A stretch of DNA of 64,000 nucleotides from Candidatus Avelusimicrobium pullarium (GCA_944323745.1 CALUTQ010000001.1:420863-484862), one strand, 5' to 3'; numbered from the stretch's first letter, positions 50,457 to 59,207 are shown. The notes: generated by a model not told the origin, from the sequence alone. Numbers and translations: made by a program.

Positions 50457-51425
50457 TTACTTGTCTAAAGAAAGCAGTTTTCGGGCTACGCGGCGGGCAA
50501 ACGAATCATTGCCCAGCTCGTTTATTTTTTCCAATTGTTGGCGTGCCTGCACCGTTTGGCCTTGCCGCTGCAAATGGAGATAATTGATAAACAGGGCCAG
50601 TTCATTGTTGGGGTTTTGGGCAAGCAGCTGTTGGGTGGCTTGTTCGGAAAGGGTGTACAGGCCTTCTTGATAGAGCCACAAGGCCCGTATGGTTTTGATG
50701 TCTTCGCGCTGCGGGTCCAAGGCTATGGCGGCGTCCAGGTCGGCCAAGGCGTCTTCAGGGCGGCCCAACCCTTTATAGGCGCGCGCGCTGATAAGCCAAT
50801 AGCTGGCGGTGTTGGGGTCTTCCATCTTAGCCATTGTAATGTTAATAAAAGCGTCTGCAAAATTGCGCTGTTTGAGAAACGTATAGGCATAGCGGGCACG
50901 GTTTACGGCGGGTGCACGCGGGTTCAGACGGAAAAATTCGTCATAATATTGCCGCGCTTTAGAATAAAAACCCATATCCAAATAGTTTTCCGCCTGGCCG
51001 GCCAGCGCTTCTAAATTATTGGGTTCCAAAGTCAATGCCCGGTTATAGAGCTCAATGGAGCGGTCCGTCAGTCCCGTGCGCTGATAAAGGGCCGCCGCCG
51101 CCAGCAAAAGCGGCACGTCCTCATTGTGGAATTCCAACGCTTCCAAATAGACTTCCAGGGCCTTTTCCGGCTGGTTTAAATTTTCATACGAAAGCCCCAG
51201 CAAACGGTAGGCGCGGGCTTCGCGCCGTTTGATATTTTTTGTTTTATAGATGTAATTGGATAATTCTACAATGGCTTGCTGATAGTTACCGTGGTTAAAG
51301 GTTTCGCGTGCCTGCACAAATTCCTGACGGTCTTTGGGACTGATGCCAAACAGACCCGCCTGTGCCGCCGCCGCGCACAGCATAAAAACACAAACAAGCG
51401 CAAAATGGTTAGTTTTTAAGCACAT
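50457..51425 (-). CDS. Exported TPR-repeat protein
   Basis: 322 residues. A signal peptide (VFMLCAAAAQA) is followed by at least seven tetratricopeptide repeats: ARETFNHGNYQQAIVELSNYI, AYRLLGLSYENLNQPEKALEVYLEAL, ALYQRTGLTDRSIELYNRALTLEPNN, ALAGQAENYLDMGFYSKARQYYDEFFRLNP, SARAYKGLGRPEDALADLDAAIALDP and others. A protein-protein scaffold in the periplasm. Whether the Cys in MLCAAA makes it a lipoprotein is doubtful. Its start overlaps the end of the patatin gene by 17 bp. Last gene of the six-gene envelope operon. Partner unknown. Confidence 0.82.
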   Translation of the reverse strand: MCLKTNHFALVCVFMLCAAAAQAGLFGISPKDRQEFVQARETFNHGNYQQAIVELSNYIYKTKNIKRREARAYRLLGLSYENLNQPEKALEVYLEALEFHNEDVPLLLAAAALYQRTGLTDRSIELYNRALTLEPNNLEALAGQAENYLDMGFYSKARQYYDEFFRLNPRAPAVNRARYAYTFLKQRNFADAFINITMAKMEDPNTASYWLISARAYKGLGRPEDALADLDAAIALDPQREDIKTIRALWLYQEGLYTLSEQATQQLLAQNPNNELALFINYLHLQRQGQTVQARQQLEKINELGNDSFARRVARKLLSLDK

Positions 51426-52365
51426 CCTCTATCGCAAACAGGAGCATATCCTCCTGCAGCGCCTCCAAACTTTCATTGGCAGAGCGGATGCCCACTTCTC
51501 CGGCTTGGGGCAGTTTGTCCAGCTCCAGCGTGCCGATGCCCAACACGCGGTTTTGAATCACAAAATTGGCCTTTTGGGAAGATTCTTCTATCATCGCCGC
51601 GCCGCGTATGTCCCCCACGCGCAGCAAATAAGCGGCCACCGTTTGCGGTGCCTGGGAATAAAAATCAGGCGGCGTGACGGAGGCGATAATGTAGTCGGCC
51701 CCTTTTTGTTTGACCAAATTGACGGGCAGATAATTTACCACGGCGCCGTCCACCAAATAACGGTGGCGGTAGGGCACGGGATCAAATATGCCCGGCAAAT
51801 TCATACTGGCGCGTACGGCAATGTCCACCGGGCCGGAATCAAACACTACCTGTTCGCCTGTTTTTACGTCCATTGCGGCCGTAGCAAACGGGATGGCCAT
51901 ATCTTCAAAACGCATATGGCCTATTTGTTTATGAAAAAATTCCTGCAAATTGCTGGAGGACGGCAGGCGCTGCAAAAACAGCAGGCGCAAAATACCCATC
52001 AGGTTAAAGTCGGGCGTGATGGTTTCCATTTTAATGTGATTGCTTATTTCCCACAGCTGGTCCGTAGGCAGACCGGCCGCATAAAGGGAGCCGACCACCG
52101 CCCCCATAGAAGTGCCGGCCATTACATCTATAGGCACGCCGGCATTATGCAGCACTTCCAGCACGCCCACGTGGGCAAAACCGCGCACCCCGCCGGCCGA
52201 TAAAGCCAGCCCGATGGTCGGCCGTTCTTCTTTGGGTAAAGAGATAAACTGGTCCCACAGAAAATCACGCAGGATGCCGTCTTCCGTCACGCGGGGCAGG
52301 GCGTGCAGCGGCACGGCGGTCAAAAGCCAAAACAGCAAACACAAAAAGACGGACGGCTTTTTCAT
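51409..52365 (-). CDS. Patatin-like phospholipase, exported
   Basis: 318 residues. Signal peptide (SVFLCLLFWLLTAVPLHA) then a patatin domain: LALSAGGVRGFAHVGVLEVL (oxyanion loop), VMAGTSMGAVVGSLYAAG (GxSxG nucleophile) and YLVDGAVVNYLPVNLV (catalytic Asp in DG[A/G]). The Ser-Asp dyad is complete. It resembles the RssA/NTE-like bacterial group. Exported patatins may cleave acyl chains of phospholipids in the envelope. Between a TolC-like gene and a TPR gene in the operon. The actual lipid substrate cannot be told. Confidence 0.9.
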   Translation of the reverse strand: MKKPSVFLCLLFWLLTAVPLHALPRVTEDGILRDFLWDQFISLPKEERPTIGLALSAGGVRGFAHVGVLEVLHNAGVPIDVMAGTSMGAVVGSLYAAGLPTDQLWEISNHIKMETITPDFNLMGILRLLFLQRLPSSSNLQEFFHKQIGHMRFEDMAIPFATAAMDVKTGEQVVFDSGPVDIAVRASMNLPGIFDPVPYRHRYLVDGAVVNYLPVNLVKQKGADYIIASVTPPDFYSQAPQTVAAYLLRVGDIRGAAMIEESSQKANFVIQNRVLGIGTLELDKLPQAGEVGIRSANESLEALQEDMLLFAIEDVLKN

Positions 52366-52383
52366 AGGCGGGGCTCCTGCCGT

Positions 52384-53685
52384 TTATAAATCTTGGCCGA
52401 TAGCCCATTCCAGCCCGGCTTTGGACGAAAGGTTGTTGCGAATGCTTTCATAATATTCGTTGCCGGCCTGATAGTAGGCTTGCAGGGCTTCCAGCGTATA
52501 CACCCCGAGGTTAGCATTGGCCTTGGCTTTTTGCAGCAGTTTTTGCATATCCTGCCAAGAGCGTTGGCGGCTGAAAGCTTCCGTCTGCCAGAAGATAAAA
52601 TCGGCATAGTTTTCGGCCACTTGCACGCGGATGGTGTCTTCTATGGCGGCGCGGCGCAGGGTGCTTTGCTTTTGCTCGGCCTTGCGCTGGGTGTTTTGCG
52701 TGCCGATATTGTAAGGCAGCGGCAGCCGTACGGCTAAAGAGACTTGTTTGTTTACGTCGTCTAAATTTTCAAAGCCCAGTTTTTCGTAGCTGCCGGTTAA
52801 AATTAAGTCCGGGTAACGGCGCGACAGCGCCAAATCAATGGCCAGATTGTCCAGTTCCAACGCATAAATGGCGGCTTTCAGTTCGGGGCGGAATTCCATA
52901 GACCAGAGGTTGAGTTTGGGCAGGTCCAGCTTCAGTTCCACCGGTTTAAAATCGCCTTTGACGGATATGGTGGAATTGAGTTCCTTATTTAAACTGACCA
53001 GCATATTGAGCTGCGCTTTTTGCAGTTCGTGGTCGGCTTCGTTTTTAAGCGAATTTAAGTGGGTAAGCAAATATTGCGCTTTAATCTTGTCCCACGTGTT
53101 TAACTGCATCGCGCGAAAATAGCTGTTTGCTTTTGTTTGCACATCGGCGGCCAGCTGCACATTGTGCTGGGCATAGAGCAAAGCAAAAAATGATTTTTTT
53201 ATATTGAGTACCGTGGCGTTTTTAACGGCTTCGTATTTGCTTTGCACTTGCTTTAAATTGGCTTCTGCCATTTGCAGCGTTTTGCGGAAGCGGCCGCCCG
53301 CATACAAATATTGCGTGGCGGTAACGCCGACGCCGAAAAACTGGTGTTTGGTGTCGGCAGATAAGGAATCGTTATTGGGAATAAAGCGGTTGGCTACGGA
53401 ATCGGGCAGTACCATCGGGTAGTCCAAATCGTACCAAGTGGCGGTGCCTTGCAAAGACAGCTGCGGCAAAAATAAAAATTTGGCTTCTTTTACTTTTTGT
53501 TCCGCAATAATAATTTCTTGCTGTGCGGTAAGAAAATCGTTATTGTTTTCCAACCCCAAGCGGATGGCGTCTTCCAACGTTAATTCATCGTTAATTAAAC
53601 TGGAAAAGCGCAGTCCGTACTCCCGTTGTGCCATAGCCGGCAAAGCCAAACAAAGTGCCAGGCAAAGGCCAATTAGTTTTTTCAT
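52384..53685 (-). CDS. TolC-family outer-membrane efflux protein
   Basis: 433 residues. Signal peptide (KKLIGLCLALCLALPAMA), then the paired outer-membrane efflux repeats: LTLEDAIRLGLENNNDFLTAQQEI at ~35-60 and the second half beginning near LRRAAIEDTIRVQVAENYADF. Long coiled-coil helices with strand segments as in TolC. It forms a trimeric channel through the outer membrane. No inner-membrane pump or adaptor gene is in the operon, so it must pair with a partner encoded elsewhere. Overlaps the HAMP gene by 4 bp. Confidence 0.9.
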   Translation of the reverse strand: MKKLIGLCLALCLALPAMAQREYGLRFSSLINDELTLEDAIRLGLENNNDFLTAQQEIIIAEQKVKEAKFLFLPQLSLQGTATWYDLDYPMVLPDSVANRFIPNNDSLSADTKHQFFGVGVTATQYLYAGGRFRKTLQMAEANLKQVQSKYEAVKNATVLNIKKSFFALLYAQHNVQLAADVQTKANSYFRAMQLNTWDKIKAQYLLTHLNSLKNEADHELQKAQLNMLVSLNKELNSTISVKGDFKPVELKLDLPKLNLWSMEFRPELKAAIYALELDNLAIDLALSRRYPDLILTGSYEKLGFENLDDVNKQVSLAVRLPLPYNIGTQNTQRKAEQKQSTLRRAAIEDTIRVQVAENYADFIFWQTEAFSRQRSWQDMQKLLQKAKANANLGVYTLEALQAYYQAGNEYYESIRNNLSSKAGLEWAIGQDL

Positions 53686-54146
53686 ACTCCCCCGTTGTTT
53701 TTTTTCTTCAGTTCTTCTTCTATCCGGTCCATCATATGGTTGAACTCGTCCTGCAAGTCCATCAGCTGGTCGCCTTTTCTTAAGTGGACCCGCTGCGAAA
53801 AATCCCCCTTGGCAATGGCTTTGCAGGTTTGCTCAAAACGATATACCGGCCCCGCCATTTTGTGAGATACAATGGCAGATATTAATACCACAAATATAAC
53901 GTAAATGACAATTTTATAAATGAAACTGAATGCGATAGACGGGAATGTGTCGTAAATAGGCTGCAGCAGTACCGGATATTTATCAAAAATGTCATTTAAG
54001 GTAAATGTCAGTTCAAAGGCCATAATCAGCAGTCCGGCCAAAACGCTTAAAATAATAAGCAGCATATAGCCGAATTGCAATTTCTTTTTAATAAAAATAG
54101 TGCGTCTTTTAAACTGCGGCGCGGCAGGTTGGGACGGCTTGTTCAT
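53682..54146 (-). CDS. Two-helix membrane protein with HAMP domain and no output domain
   Basis: 154 residues. A basic N-terminal tail is followed by a membrane helix (GYMLLIILSVLAGLLIMAF), a ~35-residue loop (TLNDIFDKYPVLLQPIYDTF), a second helix (IVIYVIFVVLISAIVSH) and a HAMP domain: KMAGPVYRFEQTCKAIAKGDFSQRVHLRKGDQLMDLQDEFNHMMDRI. It ends at once with Lys and Asn residues; there is no kinase, MCP or cyclase module. Such stand-alone HAMP proteins may act as adaptors. It sits between a barrel protein and a TolC gene. Function unknown. Confidence 0.8.
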   Translation of the reverse strand: MNKPSQPAAPQFKRRTIFIKKKLQFGYMLLIILSVLAGLLIMAFELTFTLNDIFDKYPVLLQPIYDTFPSIAFSFIYKIVIYVIFVVLISAIVSHKMAGPVYRFEQTCKAIAKGDFSQRVHLRKGDQLMDLQDEFNHMMDRIEEELKKKNNGGV

Positions 54147-54161
54147 AAGGCCTCTTTTTAG

Positions 54162-54872
54162 CTAAAAGTTGGTTACGTAGCGCAGCTGTAAAATACGTTC
54201 GTTTTCATCGCCTCTGCCAATGCGGCGCACGGCACCGGAAAGGACCAGCGACGGCGTAACATAGATATGTGCGCCCAGATTTAAGCGGGAGTCGCGCATA
54301 TTGTTGATGTTATCCCATTCCCCGACAAAAGAAAACCACTCGTTGGCCCGCCAGGACATACCCATAAAAAAGTACAAGTCGTGCCGGTCAAAATCGGAAA
54401 GGTTCATCCCTGCGCTGGCGTTAAGGCCGGGGACAAAAATTTCGCGCGTTAAGGTGATATAGCCGCCTTTGCGGTCGTCCATATAATCTTTGGTGGCGCG
54501 GTTATAGCCGTATCTGCGTCCGTCGTAGCCGATGGCGATGGCGGGCAAATAGAGGCTGCCGTCAAACAATTTCCATTTAACCTGAAAGTCCGGATCAAGC
54601 ACTTTAATGTCGTCGGAATTGCCGATCAATTCATATACTGCCAAAGAAAAACCGATGTTAATTTGCGGGATGACGCCGAAATCTAAGCTTTCCATTATGC
54701 TGCCGTCAGCATAAGAACGCGTTAAAAAAGAAGCCTGATATTTGTCCAGCACATTGGCGGTGGGCACGTCTATAAGCAGGGTTTCGGGGGCGTAGCCGTC
54801 ATAGTCTTGGGCGGGCAAAGCCAGCGGCAGACAAAAAACAGTGAGCAATAAAAATAATTTTTTCAGATTCAT
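54162..54872 (-). CDS. Probable outer-membrane beta-barrel protein
   Basis: 236 residues. Signal peptide (KKLFLLLTVFCLPLALPAQ), then alternating amphipathic strands (YQASFLTRSY, IPQINIGFSLAVYELIG, FQVKWKLFDGSLYLPAIAIGY, GYITLTREIF, ASAGMNLSDFDRHDLYFFMGMSW, HIYVTPSLVLSGAVRRIG) and a C-terminal Phe (QLRYVTNF), all typical of a barrel. I do not recognise a family. It sits between a lipoprotein and the HAMP protein (13- and 15-bp gaps). Confidence 0.7.
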   Translation of the reverse strand: MNLKKLFLLLTVFCLPLALPAQDYDGYAPETLLIDVPTANVLDKYQASFLTRSYADGSIMESLDFGVIPQINIGFSLAVYELIGNSDDIKVLDPDFQVKWKLFDGSLYLPAIAIGYDGRRYGYNRATKDYMDDRKGGYITLTREIFVPGLNASAGMNLSDFDRHDLYFFMGMSWRANEWFSFVGEWDNINNMRDSRLNLGAHIYVTPSLVLSGAVRRIGRGDENERILQLRYVTNF

Positions 54873-54885
54873 ACATTCTCCTTAA

Positions 54886-55446
54886 TTAAAGCCAAATGCG
54901 GGGTTCTTTTTGTTCCGGTTTTTGGATGTAGCGGATATTGTGCAAAAAGATAAACTCACGTGCGGCCATAAAATCGTTGCGGTCCCGCGGAAATTCCAGC
55001 TCCACTACGCCTTCGTCCATACGGGAGGTGTCGTACACTACGCCTTTATTCCAGCGGTCCAGTTGGGCGGTGTCTTTGTCAAGCTTGCGCGGGTTCCAAT
55101 AGTTGCGCAGCACTACTTCCCCTTTGGTTAACTGGCCGCCGCCGACGGGAGAAGTTTTTTCAATAACGTCTGTAGTAAAAATAGTTTTGCCTTCGCAGGG
55201 GCCGTTGACAAAGGTTACTTTGTAGCGGGGGTCGCAATCGGTGGGCTTGCGGTTGATGCGTGCCAAAGAATAGGTGGCATAGGGTTTGCCTTCGCTTAAA
55301 CAGGCGGCAAAAACATTACTGCTGAAATTGCGTTCGTAAGTGTCGGCTTGGAAAGTGCGGTTATAAGGAGATTCTTCCTTTTTTTCCTGATGGCAGCCCA
55401 AAGCAAAAACCGTCAAAACAAAAAGCGGCAAAATGAGTTTTTTCAT
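54886..55446 (-). CDS. Lipoprotein of unknown function
   Basis: 186 residues. Lipobox LGC at residues 16-18 (Cys18) after KKLILPLFVLTVFA. The mature part has three further Cys (AACLSEG, TDCDPR, GPCEGK) and a basic-acidic C-terminal half with no recognised domain. First gene of the six-gene run and preceded by a good promoter at 55502-55531, so it and the following genes are likely a transcription unit. Confidence 0.75.
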   Translation of the reverse strand: MKKLILPLFVLTVFALGCHQEKKEESPYNRTFQADTYERNFSSNVFAACLSEGKPYATYSLARINRKPTDCDPRYKVTFVNGPCEGKTIFTTDVIEKTSPVGGGQLTKGEVVLRNYWNPRKLDKDTAQLDRWNKGVVYDTSRMDEGVVELEFPRDRNDFMAAREFIFLHNIRYIQKPEQKEPRIWL

Positions 55447-55501
55447 AAAGTCTCCGTAAGACGGAAAAATAAAATCGGGGTTTTAAAAAACCCTTATTTT
55501 C

Positions 55502-55531
55502 AGTATAACTGTTTTTTTGAGGCTTTGACAA
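55502..55531 (-). promoter_or_regulatory. Promoter of the lipoprotein-barrel-HAMP-TolC-patatin-TPR operon
   Basis: Minus strand: TTGTCA (55526-55531), 18-bp spacer, TATACT (55502-55507). The leader is about 50 nt. Confidence 0.6.
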
Positions 55532-55577
55532 GAGAAAATATCCGATATCAGCTTACTGCCTGCAAAACCATAAACAT

Positions 55578-55604
55578 AAAAAAGCCCGCCTGTCGGGCGG
55601 GCTT
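55578..55604 (-). terminator. Terminator of the 686-residue protein gene
   Basis: Stem AAGCCCGCC / GGCGGGCTT with loop CGACA, then T run on the minus strand, 12 nt past the stop. Confidence 0.92.
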
Positions 55605-55615
55605 GAGCAAAGTAT

Positions 55616-57676
55616 TTAACGGGACGAAGAAAGACCCATTAAATCGTCTTTATCGGTTAGGCCTTCTTTTTGAATTTGTTTGCGTATAGCGTCATTGCTG
55701 TTGCGCAAAATAGCGGAATAACCTTGCTGGGACAAATCTTGCGTGTGTTCTTTAATTAAGCTTACCGCATATTCGGCTCTTTTGACCAGCAAGTCGCGTA
55801 TGCGGTCCCCTCTTTGGGCAGGGGTTTTGGCCGGGCCGCCCAAATCTAAAATGGATGCGGCGTTATTGTCGTACACTACCACACCGGGGTTAGGCAGCAC
55901 TTCCAGCATATCGGCTGCGTTGGCGGCCGACGGCACATATACCGTAAAGGGGTCCTGCGGTTTTTGATGCGGCGCTGCCGAGTTATTGCGTTGGTTTAAC
56001 TGGGCCATATCTTCTTGCGTATAGGGAATGTAATAGACGTTGTAATCTTCCATATCCTGCCGCAATTGTTGCTCATTGACGGACTGATCTTGTAATTTAG
56101 ACTCCATAAACCCTTGTTCCAGCTGTTGGCGTATTTTAAGCGGATCGCCTTCAAACTCCATACCGGCACTTTGTATGGAAAAGCTCAACCCCGGGTCTTT
56201 TTGATAATCGGTGGCTACCCAATAGCACGGCTGGGAGTTGCAGCCTTTCTGCTGGGTCATATAATCGTAAAATTCTTTAAACACTTTGTCTTGTCTTTGC
56301 CGGTTTTCGTTTTCCTGCTGAAGCATTGCTTTTTCTTCTTCGCTGGCGTCATCGGGTATAAAAATCTCCGGACGGACTTGCTCCGGCATCGGGTTTGGGG
56401 TGCCGTCTGTTTTGCCCAAAATGACCACCATTTTCAGGTTTTCCTGTTTTAACGGTTTGCCGGCCAAATCAGACAGTATTTCCAACGATTTCTGCTGGTT
56501 TTCGGAAGCTTTTTGCTGGCCTTGTTCTCTGAATTGTTCCAGTTTGTCTTCGGGGACGTAATCTACCGCCATAGGGCACATAGTGTCGTTTTGTCTGTAT
56601 AAACTGGAGGCTCCCATACTGCAAAGCTGGGTTTTTTCCAGCAATTCTTTGGGTTCCTGATCCTGGGCGTCTGCAATGATAGACTGACGCAGCTGCTGGC
56701 GCATTAACTCTTTATGATATTCCTTTTGTTTGTCTATCATACTGTTAAAATCTTTTTGTTGTTTTTTGTCTAAATTATTGGCAGCCAGTTCTTTAAGGCC
56801 CTCGGCCACTTCATCTATAAATTCTTCGGGGTTAAGCAATTCGGCCAAGTTGGTGTCCCCTTCCGGCGCATTGACCGAAGAAGGAAGGCGCGACCCCGGC
56901 AAACTGCCCGGCATAGAAGCCCGCGGATATCCGCCGCCGGAAGCGCGGCGTGCCGCCGCGCGGCCGCCCCTTGCGGCAGAAGCCAGCGCAAATGCTTTGG
57001 GGCCGTCTGCCGGATACACATCCGGTACGGAATCGGTAAGGCCCAAGAAATTTTTAATGGGACGGAAAAACCGTGCCCATTTAGATTCGGGTATCGCACG
57101 GCGCGGCTGCAAAGAGGGGTTGTATTTGGCGGCACGTTCCAGCTGGAGCCATTTGTCATAGGCGGGATCGGTGGAGTTGACGTCGTGCATCCCGCGAGGG
57201 CCTGCTTCCGGTGCGGTTTGCCGCACCAATACCCATTCGCCTTCTTCATTTACAAAGCCGGCGTCACCATATTCGTCGTATGCTTCCGGAAAATAAGCCG
57301 CGGAACGACCGTAAGCGCCGGCCTCTGTTCCTGCTGCGGCACCGCCCGTTGCGGCGGCGTCTTCGGGGCGGGCATAAGCGTAGAGCGGATCTTCTCCGTT
57401 TACGGGCGGCACGGGAAATCCAGCGGCATACGCGGCCGCATTGCCTTGCGTAGCAGACGGTTTGGGCGCGTGTTTTGTAAACATAGCATATACTTTGCGC
57501 ACCAAATCGCTAAGGGGGTTAGAAGTAAAAATCTGCGGAGTGGCCTTTTTGTTTTGTGCCGCGGCTCTATGGGCAGGGTCTTCCAAAAAGGGCAGCAGCA
57601 AAAAGAACAAAATGGCAAAACACAACATAATAACGATAAATTTGCCGGCATTTTTGGCTTTGTCGCTTTTAAACAT
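55616..57676 (-). CDS. Large membrane-anchored protein of unknown function
   Basis: 686 residues. One N-terminal membrane helix (KFIVIMLCFAILFFLLLPFL, ~12-31) with no cleavage site, so it is anchored in the inner membrane with the bulk in the periplasm. Residues ~70-280 are Ala/Gly/Pro-rich; ~290-345 are a helical, probably coiled-coil stretch (EGLKELAANNLDKKQQKDFN); beyond are alpha/beta segments with Cys pairs (CSMG...CPMA and CNSQPCYW) that may form disulfides. KMVVILGKTDGTPNP and FTVYVPSAANAADMLEVLPNPGV resemble core strands. No family recognised. RBS AAGGAG before ATG, own promoter with a palindrome over the -10. TraF/TrbC-like features of conjugative or pilus systems were considered but not supported. 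Confidence 0.8.
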   Translation of the reverse strand: MFKSDKAKNAGKFIVIMLCFAILFFLLLPFLEDPAHRAAAQNKKATPQIFTSNPLSDLVRKVYAMFTKHAPKPSATQGNAAAYAAGFPVPPVNGEDPLYAYARPEDAAATGGAAAGTEAGAYGRSAAYFPEAYDEYGDAGFVNEEGEWVLVRQTAPEAGPRGMHDVNSTDPAYDKWLQLERAAKYNPSLQPRRAIPESKWARFFRPIKNFLGLTDSVPDVYPADGPKAFALASAARGGRAAARRASGGGYPRASMPGSLPGSRLPSSVNAPEGDTNLAELLNPEEFIDEVAEGLKELAANNLDKKQQKDFNSMIDKQKEYHKELMRQQLRQSIIADAQDQEPKELLEKTQLCSMGASSLYRQNDTMCPMAVDYVPEDKLEQFREQGQQKASENQQKSLEILSDLAGKPLKQENLKMVVILGKTDGTPNPMPEQVRPEIFIPDDASEEEKAMLQQENENRQRQDKVFKEFYDYMTQQKGCNSQPCYWVATDYQKDPGLSFSIQSAGMEFEGDPLKIRQQLEQGFMESKLQDQSVNEQQLRQDMEDYNVYYIPYTQEDMAQLNQRNNSAAPHQKPQDPFTVYVPSAANAADMLEVLPNPGVVVYDNNAASILDLGGPAKTPAQRGDRIRDLLVKRAEYAVSLIKEHTQDLSQQGYSAILRNSNDAIRKQIQKEGLTDKDDLMGLSSSR

Positions 57677-57693
57677 AAAAACTCCTTACGTAA

Positions 57694-57731
57694 GGTACAT
57701 ATAGTGTACCCGTTTGAAGGGGGTTTTTCAA
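57694..57731 (-). promoter_or_regulatory. Promoter with palindromic operator for the 686-residue protein
   Basis: Minus strand: TTGAAA (57726-57731), 17 bp, TACACT (57703-57708). A 17-bp palindrome GGTACA-CTATA-TGTACC (57694-57710) covers the -10 and start site, as a repressor operator would. A second palindrome CTTACGTAAG lies between it and the gene, just upstream of the RBS. Confidence 0.6.
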
Positions 57732-57743
57732 GGACTCTTTGGC

Positions 57744-58514
57744 CTAGGCGCCGGCTGGGTCCTGTTGGGTCAGGCGCTGAAATAGGCGTTTGGTCATTTG
57801 CCAAGATTTGGACAGATGATTTTGTATTTTTGCCCAAACGTTGTCTTGGGCGGGGGGTGCTTCCGGGCAAGCTACGGGCGGGTAATAGCCGTGCCGGTTG
57901 AGCAGGTGCACCAAATAGTTGGACGGAACGGAAAAATTAAGGTTTTGGTTCCCTTCCCCTTTATAGCTGGAAAACGCCACGGAGACCACCTGTCCTTTGT
58001 CGTTAAATACCGGACTGCCGCTGGAGCTGGGGGAAATGGGCGCGCTGATTTGATGCCAAATCACGCCGTCGCTTTTGCGCCGCACCTGGCTAATCAGGCC
58101 GGAAGTAACCGTGTTTTGCAGCCGACGCGGGTTGCCTATGACGGTAATTTCCTGCCCGGGCAGCACATAGTCGGAATCGGCCAGCGTGACGACCGGCAAG
58201 TTTTTGGCGGCTATTTTGACAATAGCCAAGTCCACCTCTTGTGCCGCCCCCAGCAGGGCCGCCGCGCCCGAAATAGCCCCCGTATTAAAAGTAACGTTAA
58301 TGTACATTGCGTCTTCCACCACGTGGCGGCTGGTGGCAATAACGCCGTTTTCCGTCACGACAAAACCCGTACCCGTAAAGGTGGTGCCGTCCTTTTTAAG
58401 CACATTAACGGCTACGATAGCGGGGGAGTTTTCTTCCGCTATTTCCACCCGGGTTTTGCACGGGGCGCCTATAGCCAGGCTCAATAGAAAAAGAATAACG
58501 CAGGCCTTTTTCAT
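57744..58514 (-). CDS. Exported trypsin-like serine protease (S1C/HtrA-like, no PDZ)
   Basis: 256 residues. Signal peptide (KKACVILFLLSLAIGAPC). Catalytic triad in order: His in GVIATSRHVVEDA, Asp in AAQEVDLAIVKIA and Ser in APISPSSSGSPVFNDKGQVV. The fold matches DegP/HtrA-type proteases, but there is no PDZ domain; the C-terminal ~50 residues are a proline-containing helical tail with an amphipathic segment (WAKIQNHLSKSWQMTKRLFQRL). Residue GxSxS around the Ser differs from the GNSGG consensus. Divergent from greA. Substrate unknown. Confidence 0.85.
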   Translation of the reverse strand: MKKACVILFLLSLAIGAPCKTRVEIAEENSPAIVAVNVLKKDGTTFTGTGFVVTENGVIATSRHVVEDAMYINVTFNTGAISGAAALLGAAQEVDLAIVKIAAKNLPVVTLADSDYVLPGQEITVIGNPRRLQNTVTSGLISQVRRKSDGVIWHQISAPISPSSSGSPVFNDKGQVVSVAFSSYKGEGNQNLNFSVPSNYLVHLLNRHGYYPPVACPEAPPAQDNVWAKIQNHLSKSWQMTKRLFQRLTQQDPAGA

Positions 58515-58582
58515 CTAAATGATTATATAAATTTATGAATAATTGGTCAGCCCGACGGGGCTAACGTCTATTTGCCAATATA

Positions 58583-58599
58583 GTGTATAAATTGTACAC
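58583..58599. promoter_or_regulatory. Inverted repeat upstream of greA
   Basis: GTGTA (58583-58587) and TACAC (58595-58599) flank an AT-rich centre in the divergent gap between the protease and greA. It resembles half-sites of the palindrome at 57694-57710. Whether it is an operator is unknown. Confidence 0.3.
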
Positions 58600-58624
58600 T
58601 TTTACTTAATAGGAGTGTATGTTT

Positions 58625-59095
58625 ATGGAAAAAGTATATATCAGCCGCAAAAAATATGAAGACCTGGTGGGGGAACTTAAAAATTTGAAAGATACCAAAG
58701 CCCAGCTTTCGCAGGAAATCGGTGAAGCTGCTGCCCAGGGAGATTTGAAAGAAAACGCCGAATATCACGCCGCCAAAGAAAAACAGGCGGAAACCTTAAT
58801 TCGTATCCAAGAACTGGAAACTACCCTCCGCAATGCCGAAATTACCGACAATTTGGACGTGGACCGCAGCGAAGCGCGCATCGGCGCTACGGTAACGATT
58901 AAAGACTTGGAAGCGGACTTGGAGTTTACCTATACGTTGGTGGGCTCTATGGAATCTAACCCGGAAAAGGGTCTTTTGTCCGTAAAAAGCCCCTTGGCGT
59001 CCGGCGTGCTTGGGCATAAAGAAGGCGAGGAGTTTGAAGCCCAGCTGCCCAAAGGCCCGCACAAATACAAATTAGTCAAGCTGGAATATAAATAA
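58625..59095 (+). CDS. greA: Transcription elongation factor GreA
   Basis: 156 residues, normal length. Rescues backtracked RNA polymerase by stimulating transcript cleavage. The N-terminal coiled coil has YEDLVGELKNLKDTKAQLSQEIGEAAAQGDLKENAEYHAAKEKQAETLIRI with the acidic DLKENAEY tip; the C-terminal FKBP-like domain includes VTIKDLEADLEFTYTLVG and SPLASGVLGHKEGEEF. ATG 58625 is preferred to ATG 58619 because the RBS AGGAG at 58611-58615 is 9 nt from it but only 3 nt from the earlier one. Monocistronic with a terminator. Confidence 0.97.
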   Translation: MEKVYISRKKYEDLVGELKNLKDTKAQLSQEIGEAAAQGDLKENAEYHAAKEKQAETLIRIQELETTLRNAEITDNLDVDRSEARIGATVTIKDLEADLEFTYTLVGSMESNPEKGLLSVKSPLASGVLGHKEGEEFEAQLPKGPHKYKLVKLEYK

Positions 59096-59112
59096 TACAG
59101 TTTTGATGATAT

Positions 59113-59144
59113 ACACCCCGCGGTGTTTGGCCGCGGGGTTTTTT
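59113..59144 (+). terminator. Rho-independent terminator of greA
   Basis: Stem ACCCCGCGG / CCGCGGGGT (59115-59123 and 59131-59139) followed by T run. Confidence 0.93.
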
Positions 59145-59207
59145 ATGCAAGGTTTCATTATTTGACAGTCGGCTGCTGGGGGTATTGGCAGGGGTTTTGT
59201 AACGGCC

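Noticed and set aside
55616..57676. Conjugation or type IV secretion component
   Set aside because: Considered because of the anchor plus periplasmic Cys pairs, but no motif or neighbouring tra/trb gene supports it.
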